Shown piece after piece: positions 33,501 through 46,315 of a stretch of DNA of 64,000 bases (the first letter of the stretch is position 1; every line of letters begins with the position of its first letter). A program made the translations under genes and the position numbers. The notes below the pieces were generated by a model. The model searched no databases, was not told the DNA's origin, and saw only the letters and a list, made by a program, of their open reading frames with translations. Origin of the DNA: Parelaphostrongylus tenuis (Eukaryota; Nematoda; Chromadorea; Rhabditida; Metastrongylidae); NCBI GenBank assembly GCA_019055375.1, contig JAHQIW010000891.1, forward strand, positions 1 to 64,000, in the 5' to 3' direction.

Positions 33501-34317
33501 ATTCGTAGAAAATGATGACCTTGTTTTGAATAGTACTTATTGTTTTTTGTTTCGCATTCATGCATGAACTTTCATTTTTTCGCGAATGCCTCAGAACTTT
33601 CTTTCCAACCTAATATCAAATATATCGCGCCCAAACTCATACAATGCTCCTCCTTTTCATTAGTGCAGCAGATGCTACAGTTCTCTGAGTTGCGCAGTCA
33701 GTCCTATAAACGATTGCAGAACACTGACGACGATGCATGAGAGGTGGGAGTGCACTAAGAACTATAAAATTTTGAGGACGACATCTTTTTAAGCACCTCC
33801 CAGTAGCGCTACTAACTTCGTTGGATATAAATGGCAGCTCAAAAGGAATCTCAATTATGTGCAATATGGTTTTCGCGACTAATTATATCTCATGTAATTA
33901 GTGTTTCGTAGCCTTTGTAGATGACTATTTTCCCGTGACAAGCTCAGCGACTTATTACTCTATCTCTTCTCCTGTGCACACATTTCTAGCTGTTTAACAC
34001 CATATTATGAAAAGTTCTTTTTTTCATGAGTGCTGGATGACAGGAGAGGTGGTGCACTAATATTCTTTTGCTACATGGCTTCCGTTACCATTTTCATGCT
34101 ACAGCCACATTTTAAAAGCTTCATTGGGTGTATGAAAATGGAAGTCAGTTCCCGTTTGAACCATATCGCATAGATTTTACATACTCTGAGAGTCCGTCTA
34201 TGACTTGGAAACGTTTTGTTTGTCTCCTCTTGTATGCAATAGGCAAGTCGTCTATATACCGACATTAGAGTATTGAGCGGTGAACGAGGGCTGAAGCTCC
34301 CACCTCAAGCACTAAAC

Positions 34318-34985
34318 CTTTGACGACCACCGTAGATAGGCAGGCGGCATCGCGCCGTCACTTGAGCGGCACTCGGAGGAGGAGTGCGGAGGGGGGGGGG
34401 GGTTGGTGGTCCATTTGCGTTTCTACGCGAAAATGTTGTGCTTCTTGTATCTCCGTTGCCACGAGCGCCTTCATTCTCAAGATACGAGACGTCGCCGTTA
34501 GGGTAGCTGATTGAGACGGTGAGAAAACTGAGAGTGAGTACAAAACAAGTTCGACTGTTGGTCACTGCAATGTCTAACGTTGTATAAGTGTTCTTATGAG
34601 ACCTCTTGAGAGCTCAGAACAATGGCAGTTATTATCATTATCATAACCGTGATTGTTATCGTTAGAATAATAATTTTCACTAACATAATCATAATCATTA
34701 TCGTTATCATTTAGCGATGTAGTCTTCTCCTTGGAACATAAGAAATGTCGATAGAATATGTAAGCTCTTTTTCTTTTTTTTGCTTTTTTCAAGAATCTTT
34801 TTCAATGAAATTCTATCATTTGTATAATGAAAATGCTTCCTTAGAACCTTAGTTCGTCTCTTTGTATCCATCATGGTGTACTGACATCTATCTTCTCATG
34901 AGATGCGCCGCCATTACAGTAGCTGAGGAGATTTGACGTCGCGCGGTGTGGGGCGAAACGTCCCCACATGGTCCACATAAGGTTA
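34318..34985 (+). repeat. Two pieces of a repeat that is contiguous at 61830-61985
   Basis: 34318-34380 (GTAGATAGGCAGGCGGCATC, CGCCGTCACTTGAGCGGCAC) and 34905-34985 (GTAGCTGAGGAGATTTGACG, GGGGCGAAACGTCCC) match the two halves of the minus-strand repeat at 61830-61985. Here they are separated by about 530 bases. A run of about 12 G lies at 34391-34402. Confidence 0.5.
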
Positions 34986-35024
34986 AAGCAATCGCAAGGC
35001 TTTTTGCTAATTGTTGACTCATGA

Positions 35025-35324
35025 CTAACCCTCTAACTGGCATGAGATATTTTCCCGACCACAGAAAGACTGATCGACTAAGCCATTGCTTCGGGGATCA
35101 TTAGTTGTTGAATTGATAAGCCACACATATTTGTATTTTTCTTTATTTGCAGCATGAACTTTGAAAACGGTCTGCTTGGAGATTGCAGAATCATTTGATA
35201 TGTTAGTATAGAGCAGGATAACAACAGATGGATCCATTACGTTCAAGTTGTTTGGTTGTGCGTAACGCAGGTGATCTAGGCACATTTTGGTATTGGGTAG
35301 ACGAATTGGTATAAATTTAAGCAC
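35025..35324 (-). other. Open frame, possible relic related to 43115 and 47086
   Basis: A 99-codon minus-strand frame. Its end (KYVWLINSTTNDP ... FCGRENISCQ) aligns loosely at the DNA level with the frame at 43441-43115. No splice context and no recognised family. Confidence 0.2.
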
Positions 35325-35837
35325 GTAAGCGAGGATAAGGCTTGAAATGACGCATTATATCCGTCCGTCTGCCTATGCAACTAATAATAGGTCCAACTTT
35401 AGATGTTGATGGGTCGGTTTATGCAAGAGTATCACTAAATGTTAATGTATGGGTCTTAATGAGTAGGTATGAGATCGAACAAATTGGATTATCATTCTTG
35501 AGAGGACAGATAGCGGAACATCGCGAATCCACGACCTTGGCATTGCTGATCCCATTCTTTATTCAATTTTCGGTAATGGCTTTCAGATTCCTCCTCGGAC
35601 AGAAACATCTTGATGATGTTTTTCCGTTATTTCAACATTTCATTGATCAGAAATGACTACAAATCTCCCACCTTTATCATTAATGAACCGTCGGATAATT
35701 TAATCCTATTAACTCCCTGATCAGCGATCAAAATCCTTGAAACGCTTTGAATGTACACGCTAAAAGTTTGAGAATAAACTGGACCTCGAGCCCTCTCTTC
35801 GTTCTATCCTTCCAGCTGAATACATCGCTCGTTCAGG

Positions 35838-35862
35838 CTCTGAAGAAGACGAGTCGCCTAAC
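35838..35862 (+). repeat. Hammerhead-like hairpin motif, decayed
   Basis: GGCTCTGAAGAAGACGAGTC then GCCTAAC: like 30057-30085 but with CGAAAC changed to CTAAC. The flanks (CATCGAATTGCTACT...CTCACGTCA) also correspond to those of 30057. Confidence 0.45.
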
Positions 35863-36229
35863 TTCAACATCGAATTGCTACTGCTACATAACCAACCTCA
35901 CGTCATTGAGACAAGTTTTCCGATGTACACAAAACTGGTCATGGCGTAGTAGAAGGAACCGACTCTCGCCTATTTAAAAACATAAACGTCATAAGGTCAT
36001 GAAAAAACATAAACATAAGTGTCCCTTTTTGATGCTATCGATAACCGGTTTTCAGTGACCAGAACTGTTTCGAAGAGAGTTAAACGGTTTTCCATTGTTA
36101 CTGTTACGAATCTCCGTTACCACTTATGGAACAGTGATAAAATCCTCTTATTCCTAAAAACTGCCATTTTTGTTTACTACATTGATAATATAATATTTGC
36201 ACATGAACCACGTCTAAGTCATAGAGCAC

Positions 36230-36492
36230 GTGTCACCATTGGAGTACCGTGAATGCACTCATGGTTCGTTGGTTTGATCTCATGGTCCCAAGTTCAACCA
36301 AGAGTTCCTTTCATCCTTTGTCAGCGGAATATTCCGAGACTTGTCTGGTAGGCTACGGAGTAATGGCTTGAGGCCACCGCAAGTCATTGAGTAACTCAAA
36401 TATGCATTCGATCACTTTTGAAGATGCTAACAATTGGAACCTGGTGCATGACGCATCTTATAGCGATTGATTAGCAGCTAGAGCTCTATTCT
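36230..36492 (+). repeat. tRNA-derived SINE family A, worn copy
   Basis: The B-box region GTTTGATCTCATGG, the body piece CCGAGACTTGTCTGGTAGGC, and the end GATTAGCAGCTAGAGCTCTA are recognisable. The A box is no longer clear. Confidence 0.55.
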
Positions 36493-37675
36493 CTATAATT
36501 CTACTATGATAATAGAGGGCATGGCGCAGTGGTTAGTGGTACAGTCCCATCAGGAAGCGAGGTGTTGATTTAACACGCTTTCCAAAGCACTCTCATGCAA
36601 TCCACGTGAGAAGACCCTCAGCTCGCGGCTGTCTCTAGGGTTCCGAGAAGGTACCTTTCATTTACTGTTTAAGAGACTTCGGTTTGAAACCATATATTAA
36701 TCTGATAACACATCTTAAGCCTTTCATTTTTTATTGCTTTATAACGTGCCATAACAGACCTCATAAAAGGCTTAAGACATGTTGTCAGTTATATATTGCG
36801 AGAAAATTGATTCGATCAGGTTTTCGAAGGCTTTGTGGACAATGAATCCGAAAAAATGAATCGAATGCAAGAAGTTCCGTATGAGACACAGTAGATTCGA
36901 TGACGGGTGATGTAGAATAAAAGACAAATAAGTTGATAACACTGATCAGTTTTTCAGAATGTGTCTTTTCTTTTGTACTTTTATCACGCGAATATAAACT
37001 AGTGTAAACATAAACCTTTTTTGACATCATAATGCTATTTATATCGCAGGGTCGTAGTTCTATAATCTATTGGTCAATTACGCTAATGATTTTTGACCTT
37101 TCATTTTTTTCTCACAACAAATTTTGAACTTTCGTATGTATCTTCGCAGTCCTTCTTTGAATTCATGTGTACTTAAACATACGCTGTGACCGCCAGGGCC
37201 GCAGGTGATTGATGCTGTCTGCCGAGATGATTTTTTTACGAGAGTCTTATGGAAGTGTCTCTCATTCTCTTTTCTCTCCGGTGTACATGTTTACGCTCTG
37301 TGTGTTAGATGTGTGCTGTCTATATTGGTGTATCTGTGTATGCATTCGTGCATACTCTGTGTATCTGTGTCTATGTGTGTATTTGTATGTTGTGTGTCTG
37401 CCTGTCTGTTTGTCTGTCTGTGCGTTTTTCTGTAGATATTCATCCTTCGCTAAAATTAATGTTTTAAGTGTTACATTACTTATATTTCATCTACTAACTT
37501 TAACTAAGATTCGCCTACAAACTTTTCCGCGAGGTCTAGCACACTTAATTTCACGATCTTTCTTTTTCATATTTACAGTATATCCCTCCATTATTAATAC
37601 CTTTCTCCTCAAGTATACTTATCGAATGAAAAAAGGAAGAAAAGCGAAAAGTGGTCATATTGGATGAAACGGATT

Positions 37676-37935
37676 GGGGCACCGTGGCCGAGCGGCTGTG
37701 GTGCTTACGGCGCGCGTGGAGCCGAACTCCACCCCTCCCACCCTCCCGCCCCCCTCCCCCACCCCTCCACCCCCACAACTCTCTCCGGCAGTCAACAACA
37801 GGCCCCATGGAACGCCACAACAAGGCTATCTTCCAGATTGCAAGGAGACTTGCTCGACCAGTTTTCTGCGCCGTTCAAGAAGAAGACGAAAATCGAATTG
37901 AATTTGAGAAGTACTGCGATCCGCACAGTAAAAAA
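37676..37935 (+). repeat. SINE family B-like element with leucine/serine tRNA-like head
   Basis: GGCACCGTGGCCGAGCGGCT (A box) is followed by GGAGCCGAACTCCACC and a pyrimidine-rich tract, then a body with CAGATTGCAAGGAGACTTGC and GTTCAAGAAGAAGACGAAAA. Three overlapping open frames across it (up to 103 codons) are in this repeat. The duplicate is at 39948-40175. Confidence 0.6.
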
Positions 37936-38202
37936 ACACCGTGATGACGGATCAAATGAAGTTCTAAAGCGCTAAAGAAAAAGAGAAGGAAGAAAAAACT
38001 GATTGAGTCTTTATATGAGAAATAAGCAAACCTTGCAGTTTTTTCGTTCCCTAAACTATTCACTGATGTCTCATTTACAAAATTTGGCATAGATTCTCAC
38101 ATTACAAAAGTTTACGAAAGTTGTGAGATGATAATTAAACAGAAATCATTTTTATTTAACCGCTACTTGCGGTGGTATGATGTTACAATATACCCAAAAT
38201 GT

Positions 38203-38411
38203 AGAGTGGTGTGCAAAAACGCTTACGTCAGCTGGGATTCCAGCCCAGATCTCACTATCCGGAAGCGCGTGCTGAACCGTTGCACTACGCCCGTTTTTAC
38301 ACATCACTCTTTCTTACGCTACAGCGTTTCTACGAACAGCACGCGCTTCCGGAAAGAGTGAGATCTGGGTTTGAATTCCAGCTGGTGCAAACGTTTCTGA
38401 ACACCACTCTA
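38203..38411. repeat. Foldback hairpin of about 200 bases
   Basis: AGAGTGGTGTGCAAAAACG and CAGCTGGGATTCCAGCCCAG on the left pair with CAGCTGG and AACACCACTCT on the right. Close to the turn, CCGGAAGCGCGTGCTG pairs with CAGCACGCGCTTCCGG. The second copy is at about 40436-40645. Confidence 0.8.
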
Positions 38412-38860
38412 CATTATTGGATAATTAAATAGTTAGCAAGGGACGAAGAACACAAAACAGAGAAAAACTTGTAGAAATTGTTTATCTATGTCAATAGAGC
38501 TTGTGTAGCGAACTGGTTAGAGGTGCTCTAGAATACATCCATGGTCGTAGTTCGTTCAGGCGTTCTTTGTGCAAATCAAGCTCTTCACTGTGAGATCGAC
38601 AACTGATGCAAGACCTGTCTGGGCAGACAAAGCACGATTCGGTACATCGGAAGGCTAATGCAAGTCTTTGTGTAACTATACATATGCATATAATCAATCT
38701 CCATCTGACTGACCGAGTCCGAACGGTGTATCCTTCATTCTTTACATAGATAACTGGTCAAAATGTTACGATATTATTTAAGGTTTCAACATGTCGTCTA
38801 ATTAGTAATGATAGAGTGATGCTTAGTAGCTCTCTCTACATCGAACGAGCACAATCTCAT

Positions 38861-41100
38861 TCCACGTGAGAAAACCCTCAGCTCGCGGCCGTCTCTAGAG
38901 TTGCGAGGGAGATACCTTTCATTTACTGTTTTAAGACCTCGTTTAAAACCATATATAATCTGATAACACATCTTGAACCTTTCATTTTTTAGCGCTTTAT
39001 AAGTGCCATAACAGACCTCATAAAAGGCTTAAGACATGTTGTCAGGTTAAATATTGCGAGAAAAATTGATTCGATCGGTTTTTCGAAGGCTTTTGTGGAC
39101 AATGAATCCGAAGAAAATGAATCGAATGCAAGAAGTTCCGTATGAGACACAGTAGATTCGATGACGGGTGATGTAGAATAAAAGATAAATAAGTTGATAA
39201 CACTGATCAGTTTTTAGAATGTCTTTTCTTTGTACTTTTATCACGCGAATATGAACTTAGAAACTTTATTTTGACATCATAATGGTATTTGAATTACAGG
39301 GTCGTAGTTCTATAATCTACTAGTCAATTACGCTAATGATTTTTGACTCTTTCATTTTTTTTTTCTCACAACGGATTTTGAACTTTCGTATCTTCTCGCA
39401 GTCTTCTTTGAATTCATGTGTATTTATAACATAAGTCGTGACCGAAGGCCGCCAGGCCGAAAGTGATTGATGCTAGTCTGCCAAGATTTTTTTAACGAGA
39501 GTTTTATGGAAGTGTCTCTCATTCTCTTTTCTCTCCGGTGTATATGTGTACGCGCTGTGTGTTAAATGTGTGCTGTCTATATTGGTGTATCTGTGTATGC
39601 ATTCGTGCATACGTCTATGTATCTGTGTCTATGTGTGTATCTGTATGTTGTGTGTCTGCCTGTCCTGTTTGTCTGTCTGTGCGTTTTTCTGTAGATAATT
39701 CATTCCTTCGCTAAAATTAATGTTTTAAGTGTTACATTACTTATATTTCATCTACTAACTTTAACTAAGATTCGCCTACAATACTTTTCCGCGAGGTCTA
39801 GCACACTTAATTTCACGATCTTTCTATTTCATATTTACAGTATTATCCCTCCATTATTAATATCTTTCTCCTCAAGTATACTTATCGAATGAAAAAAAGA
39901 AGAAAAGCGAAAAGTGGTCATAATGGATGAAAAGGGAAGGGGGCACCGTGGCCGAACAGTTGTGATGCTCACGGCGCGCGTGGGGCTGAACTCCACCCCA
40001 CCTCCTCCCGCAGCTCTCTCCGGCAGTCAACAACAGCGCCCCATGGAACGCCACAACAAGGCTATCCTCCAGATTGCAAGGAGACTTGCTCGACCAGTAT
40101 TCTACGCCGTTCAAGAAGAAGACGAAAATCGAACTGAATTTGAGAAGTGCTGCGATCCGCACAGTAAGAAAAAAAACACCTGTGATGACGGATCAAATAA
40201 AGTGCTAAAGCGCTAAATGAAAAGGAAAGGGAAGAGTGATGAAGTCTTTATATAAGAAATAAGCAATATTTGCCGTTTTTTCGTTCCCTAATTTATTCAG
40301 TGATATCTCATTTACAGAATCTGGCATAGATTCTCACATTACAAAAGTTTACGAAATTGTGAAATGATAATTAAGCAGAAATCATTTTTATTTAACCGCT
40401 ACTTGCGGTGGTATGATGTCACAGTATACCAAAAAATGTAGAGTGGTGTGCAAAAACGCTATCTTCAGCTGGGATTCCAGCCCAGATCTCACTCCATCTG
40501 GAAGCGCGTGCTGAACCGTTGCACTACGCCCGTTTTACACACCACTCTTTCTACGCTACAGCGTTCTACGAACAGCACGCGCTTCCGGAAAGAGTGAGAT
40601 CTGGGTTTGAATTCCAGCTGGTGCAAACGTTTCTGAACACCACTCTACATTATTGGATAATTAAACTGTTAGCAAGGGACGAAGAACACAAAACAGAGAA
40701 AAACTTGTAGAAATTGTTTATCTAAGTCAACAGAGCTTGTTTAGCGAACTGGTTAGAGGTGCACTAGAGTACATCCATGGTCGTGGTTCGATCAGGCGTT
40801 CTTGTGCAAATCAAGCTCTTCATCTCTGTGAGATCGACAACTGATGCAAGACCTGTCTGGGCAGACAAAAGACGACGATTCGGTACATCGGAAGGCTAAT
40901 GCAAGTCTTTGTGTAACTATAATATGCATCGAATCAATTTTCATCTGATTGACCGAGTCCGAACGGTGTAACCTTCATTCTTTACGTAGATGGCTGGTCA
41001 AAATGTTACGATATTATTTAAGGTTTCAACATATCGTCTAATTAGTAATGATAGAGTGATGCTTAGTAGCTCTCTCTACATCGAACGAGCACAATCTCAT
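38861..41100 (+). repeat. Tandem duplication, second unit (2240 bases)
   Basis: Begins TCCACGTGAGAAAACCCTCA and ends CACAATCTCAT, after which the sequence becomes unique (TGGCAAAAATGAG). Differences from the first unit are mostly single-base changes and one- to few-base indels, many in homopolymers. The latter could be real or from assembly. It contains the same set of sub-elements, including the SINE at 39948-40175 and the hairpin at 40436-40645. Confidence 0.9.
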
Positions 41101-41289
41101 TGGCAAAAATGAGCGCAAAATGTACTCACAACCTTGCGCCATTGTTGTGTGGCACTATCGAAAGGGACTGGGGATAACTATCAAACATCTCTTCAGTACA
41201 GTTTTATCACTTTTTACACGGTCCATTACCGCAATCTACTGTGTGAATCTTAGCACTTCTTTTAGTCGATTTGTTTCCTGCCATTCAGC

Positions 41290-41520
41290 GTCTACAAAGA
41301 CCTTTGAACATTTCGCCTTCAGTTTCTTCTTCGATCGTTCTAGTTGTTATGAATGTCGTAGAATGCTGATCGAGACGATTCTTCCTGTGATCGCGGAAGT
41401 AGCCGACCTAAAGAGTTTCGAGCGTTCAGTTGATTTATTGCATGAGAGTGTTGGGTGGGCGAACCAAAACTTTGCTAACCATATCGCATTTCCGACGTGT
41501 CCCATCACTAACCACTACGC
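41290..41520 (-). repeat. SINE family B with tRNA-like head, minus strand
   Basis: On the minus strand GCGTAGTGGTTAGTGATGGG (A box) is followed by a body with AGCATTCTACGACATTCATA. It lies inside a plus-strand open frame of 186 codons (41120-41680), the longest in the window. I therefore regard that frame as chance read-through of a repeat. Confidence 0.6.
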
Positions 41521-43114
41521 TATCCCATTCCTAGTAATCTTTGCTGAACCTTCATCTAAGTATCTATTGGAAATGTTACACTGTTCCTATCCTGTATTCC
41601 ATGAATGTCCGGATTTTTTTCTTGTGACCGAGAGGATAACGGGAATAACTATGACTGTAGTAATTTACTTAAGCTGGTGAACCCCAACAGCAAGGGTAAG
41701 AAAACACTCACTCTTTTAAAAAGTACCGTCATATCTCAAGATTCGGTTAAAACCAAACCGGTTGAGCGTGAACATTTACCCCGATGCTTCGGCTCGATTT
41801 CTAGCCACCATTTCAACTATCCATTGATGTTCCACCAGTCCATTGTTTATTTTCGAATGATTTTCGGCACTTTTCTGCACTTTATACTATGCATCGTAAT
41901 AATTAAAGGCTCGGAACAACTCCAAAAATGTCCTGGACATAAGCCCTAGCTTAGGCAGACGGTACGTTGTTCTCAACGTTTTTACGAAATCCGAACACTA
42001 ATGTTCCGGCGGCTTGGCCTGTTTCAGAGCCTGAACGTTCATTCTATGACTTTATTCATTGAATACAGTTAATTTTATGTGTTATGAGGTAAGATCCAGT
42101 ATATAAGCAAGTATTAATTTGTCAAAAACCATTCACTGTTTCTGCTTTGTAATGTTTGAGACCACCCGTGTGCCGCTCACATAGGATGACGAACCAAATC
42201 TCCCTAATCAAGAATAATGCGAGAAAAATTGCCAAGTCACGTGTAGTAGTAAGGCAATGTCTCTTTGATACGTTTTCAACATTTCAAAAATTATCCAATA
42301 CGTCTCAGCAGTTCTAATCATCTATGTTTGTGATTTTTGCGCCAGGATCGTGGCACTCACTTGAAGATCTTCTCAACCGTTTTTTCTTTATCCGAAGTGT
42401 GCCTAGAGAAAGACCATGTCGAGTTTTCAAACTCCTAATTGAGTGTTCATCGATGTGGACATAACATAGTCTACCAGTTTTCAAACGTATTCACCAGCGC
42501 TTATCCCGGAAGATATTCAAGTGTATTACAGCAGAACTCATGGAAATCCAACCTCTGTCATTAGAATAGATCACAATCAAGCGACTTGCCGTACTACACA
42601 GATGATCATACTAGCAATTGAGGACTAGCTGATGGAGAACGGTGTCAGATGTGAGTTCAATAACGATTAAAAAATTTTCAAGATGACGCGTTTTGAGACA
42701 TCTTTTGAAGGCTTAGCTTACTGGTAGCTTGAAAAAGTTCGAGCGAGTTTGAGGATTATTTAGGTTTAAAGCATCGCTTTGTGACGTAACTTCTTCTTGA
42801 ATCTGACCCTAATGTCTGTAGCTTCATAGTCATTAGAGATGGCTACTTTTTCTGCCAAGTTTAGCGATTCCTTTCTTTTCACTTCTCCTATGAATGTAAT
42901 TTTAGTCGTTCGGTAATTCTTTTTATGAGTGTCTTTTCATGTGTGAAAATTGAAAGAGATATGGTACACTAGTATAGTTTTACAACCTGGTTATCGATAC
43001 GACTTTCTGATGTGGGTAATTTCTGGAGGCTCTATTCGGTAATTTAAGAATGAAAATCAATTAGCTTTAGCTTTCTCCGCCTAAGTTCTATATATTCTGA
43101 ATTCATTTAACACT

Positions 43115-43441
43115 CTAATTATTTGTCCATTTCCTAGCATGCAGAGTGGATAATGAAGCGGTCGCCTTTGTATCGACAGTAGAACGGGAGTACTGACTGA
43201 ACATCGTAGTTTTCATCTTAAAAGTAAAGGTGATGGCAAGATTCAGCTCTGATAGCTGTGCCATGACTAACTCTCTAATGTGTGCGAAATATTTTCGAGA
43301 TAACCAATGACTGGAGTAGCTAGACACTCTTTCAAGAGAACTGTGGAATGCTGAATAGATAAGGCATACGTATTCACTTTTCTTTTCATATTCCATATTT
43401 AATTGTATCGCGAAGTCAGACTCGACTTTATTATTCATCAA
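43115..43441 (-). other. Open frame of unknown nature
   Basis: A 108-codon minus-strand frame. FHSSLERVSSYSSHWLSRKY resembles FHSSLTKIKHSRNHHHILSR in the frame at 47376-47086 in spacing of F, H, S, L and R. There are no splice sites, and no family is recognised. It may be a decayed member of an unknown repeat-encoded protein family. Confidence 0.25.
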
Positions 43442-43553
43442 CGTTGAGGCTTACTAAAAGCCGGTCCTTCGAGTTATAGGCCTTTCACTAGTATCTGTTT
43501 GCTTCAGTGATAATCTCACATAAAAATATTACAAAAACTCTTTACTCGGCTTG

Positions 43554-43580
43554 CGTTTCGACGCGTTCATCTTCTTCAGA
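43554..43580 (-). repeat. Hammerhead-like hairpin motif
   Basis: On the minus strand ATCTGAAGAAGATGAACG then CGTCGAAACGC. GATG can pair with CGTC across AACG. The flanks are not shared with the other copies. Confidence 0.4.
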
Positions 43581-44836
43581 TCGTGATTATCCGAGGCGAT
43601 GATCCACAGTGATTTTTCTCATCAGCTATCTTGTCTTTTCATTTTTTTTATGTTTGTTTCTCAGCAAATCACTTTGCAGTTTCATTAAAGTGACTTGATA
43701 TCACTTATTCTGCACACTGCGGTAAAACTTGCTTCCTACTCTTTTCCCTGGGTTCGCCAGGTAAGATGGTCTTTGAACTTTTTCGCCTTTTGTTTCGCCT
43801 GGCGCTTGAAATTTTCTTTTTTATCATGATTGTAGTTGGATACAAGTCCAGTAGAATCTTACTGGAGTCATAAGATAACCATGATAGAGTATTCTCAAAC
43901 GAATTGGAAAAGTTGATCTCTGTCAGGTGTTTAAAACAATCTCTTATTGCTGGAGTGATGAAAGCTTCAGTGACCCTGGAACGGCATTGAACCAGCTCCT
44001 TGGTTTAGTGCTCCTTTTAGGTGGGGCGATGTCACTAACTCTATACCGTTTACCTCCTGTTTTTTAACTGCTCACAAAAAAACAAATAGATTTTGTTTTC
44101 ACACGATATCGGCGGTAGAAATTTACAAATGAAGTTTAATCTGTGATAAATAAAATCTTGCCTCATGATTTACATCGCAATGTAATGCAACATTTTATGC
44201 CTCACAAACCAAATGACCCCTGCTGTTCACACAGTTCTAGTTTTGTGAATCTAAGCAGTTTGAAGTTTTTACAGTCAGATCCAAACCGAAGGTGAGATTT
44301 GAGTTTGCCACAAGGCCAACCTCACTACACGATTTTAATTATACAACACTGTAAACTGAGCACTTCAAGTGAAATTCGATCTCATGGTCGCAAGTCGATG
44401 TCTTCCGTTTCCTGATATGCAGTAAATTCTTTTTGGAATTATGGAGACCAAATTGAATAGAGAAAATGAACCAAAACTGCTTACTTCATCTCCGTGGACA
44501 TTGCCGCTGTGGAGGAAGAATAAATGAATTTAAATCAGAAACCGGTTTTTGCGTTTTTTCTCTAGAAAGCGTCCAACCGTAATTTGAAAGTTTCCTCAGG
44601 AAGGGATATCAAGGACAGTACAATTGGAGAGCTTGGATTGGACCACCGTACTCGTATATGCGGTGCAACCTAGAATACTTCCTTACGATTGCGATAAGAA
44701 AACTAGCAAGTTTTATAACAGATAAACTAGTCAAGAGGTAATGTGATACCGATGATAACGGTAATGAAGTTTCATTCTGTCCTGCCAGAAAAATTGCTCT
44801 GAACCATTTTGAAGTTGATGCGTTGCAGCTTACGTT

Positions 44837-44869
44837 CGTTTCGACTGTTTCGTCCGCTTCATCAGAGCC
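44837..44869 (-). repeat. Hammerhead-like hairpin motif
   Basis: On the minus strand GTGTGGCTCTGATGAAGCGG, then GACGAAACAGTCGAAACG. GAC/GTC enclose the loop. The upstream flank GTGTGTGGCT is shared with 28492 and 29546. Confidence 0.5.
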
Positions 44870-46315
44870 ACACACCCCGTACGCAGGGACCGGGAAACGT
44901 TGATACGGTGAAACAAAGTGAAATTGTGGTTTTCACGTCTTTTTCATTTGTTTTCATCATTTCATTCTGTGTTATGACTTAATGATGTTAAGGAATCATG
45001 AGAAGATCAGTTGAAAACTTAGTTGCAATTTAATGTAAAATTATTCTAACATGACTGCACTGATACGGTGATGAGATAAAGAGCTATGAATAAAAATAGC
45101 GGTGAATTTAGACCAACCTACGCTACTTGCGGTTTTAGTAATTCTTTCGTCTCAAATTTTCTCTCAGCTACTACAGAGAGGCTAATTTTGTTTTACAAAC
45201 TTATTTGCTACTATCGCATATATCTTGATCTTGTTTACACTGGATAGACGTCAATAGACCTGGCAAAGAGAGGAGATTTCTATAGCTATGACCCTGGACA
45301 TTTGGCAGTTGTTCCTATCATGTTCAAGTACGCAGATATTGATTCAGTGTTTTTCTTTTTGTTCTTATCACTGACATCATTATTACCACTTTTTAATCTT
45401 CATTGGTTTGAACGCGGACTCTACTGAAGTAAGGCGATTTTCTTCTTTTACATTCATGGTAATACGTCGACTTATTATCGCTACTATTCTTTCGTAATTT
45501 CAAACCTTAGATGAGCAGATAAATACTAGTTTCTATAACAGCAGGAACACAACAACCTGTTATTTATCATATAACAGAAACGATTGAGAAAATGCTATAG
45601 AAAATAGTAAACTTGCATGAAGACAAATAAGAAGGCGGTGCAAATGTAATACTAATAAAACTTAGTCATCAATTGTTGGCAATATTCATTTAAATCCTAC
45701 AAAATGTCCTTCGTGAGCTAAAGCCTGGACGCTTGAAACTTGATGATCGACGTTACCACAACTTCGTCTCGGTCAGAGCTTGACCTAATGTAATTGTATC
45801 CATGAAATCAATGGATGCGCCATTGCACTAACAAAAGCTTAGTGGATTATATAATACAAATCTATCAAAAATTAGCGTCAAGATTGTGATAATTTCAAAG
45901 GCATCACCGTCATACTGCCGTGTCTTGTGTTTGCCTTAGGAAGTACTTTGCTGGATTTTCAACTACCCATTTCGGTGCATCTTATGCGGCCCTTGAGTGC
46001 ATGGTCTACCCGTTTCGCCAACTTATATATTCTCAAATGTTTCACAAGTGAGTAGGTGTTCCGTATCCTAACTCAGCTAGTCTTCGCCTCCACCGTTAGG
46101 ACAAATTATGCAATTTTGTGGTCTTCATAGACGACTGTTACGGCACTTGCATAGTGCAAGATATGCGTTTTGGTCTTACAGCTTTATTAGTCGCACAGTG
46201 ACTTAATTCAGTCATTTCCTCGGGGACGTATCCCCTACAGAGAGGAATCGACGCCGAACTGTTTACACCCAGCGTATGCTGATAGAACAGAACCACCATG
46301 TATTATTGTGACAGT

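Larger units (their letters stand above)
36601..38860 (+). repeat. Tandem duplication, first unit (2260 bases)
   Basis: The unit begins TCCACGTGAGAAGACCCTCA and ends CACAATCTCAT. It repeats immediately as 38861-41100 with scattered substitutions and small indels. It contains a TG- and TCTG-rich tract (about 37290-37430), a family B SINE (37676-37935), a foldback hairpin (38203-38411) and a worn family A SINE (38505-38745). No gene of its own. Confidence 0.9.

Noticed and set aside
34391..34402. G-tract as a regulatory quadruplex
   Set aside because: A single uninterrupted G run with no neighbouring G triplets in a defined pattern. Simple slippage is enough to explain it.
35375..35656. 93-codon plus frame as part of a ligand-gated ion channel or other receptor
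   Set aside because: No Cys-loop, no transmembrane pattern in the right order and no neighbouring exon. I could not support any family.
37205..37667. Cysteine- and valine-rich open frames of 76 and 152 codons
   Set aside because: They arise from a TG- and TCTG-rich low-complexity tract inside the tandem duplication, and the second copy does not keep them.
37551..37823. Glycine- and arginine-rich minus frame and proline-rich plus frames
   Set aside because: They are translations of the pyrimidine-rich tract within a SINE-like element.
41120..41680. 186-codon plus-strand open frame as a gene
   Set aside because: It overlaps a minus-strand SINE with tRNA-like head, has no splice context and no motif, and parts recur at other SINE loci.
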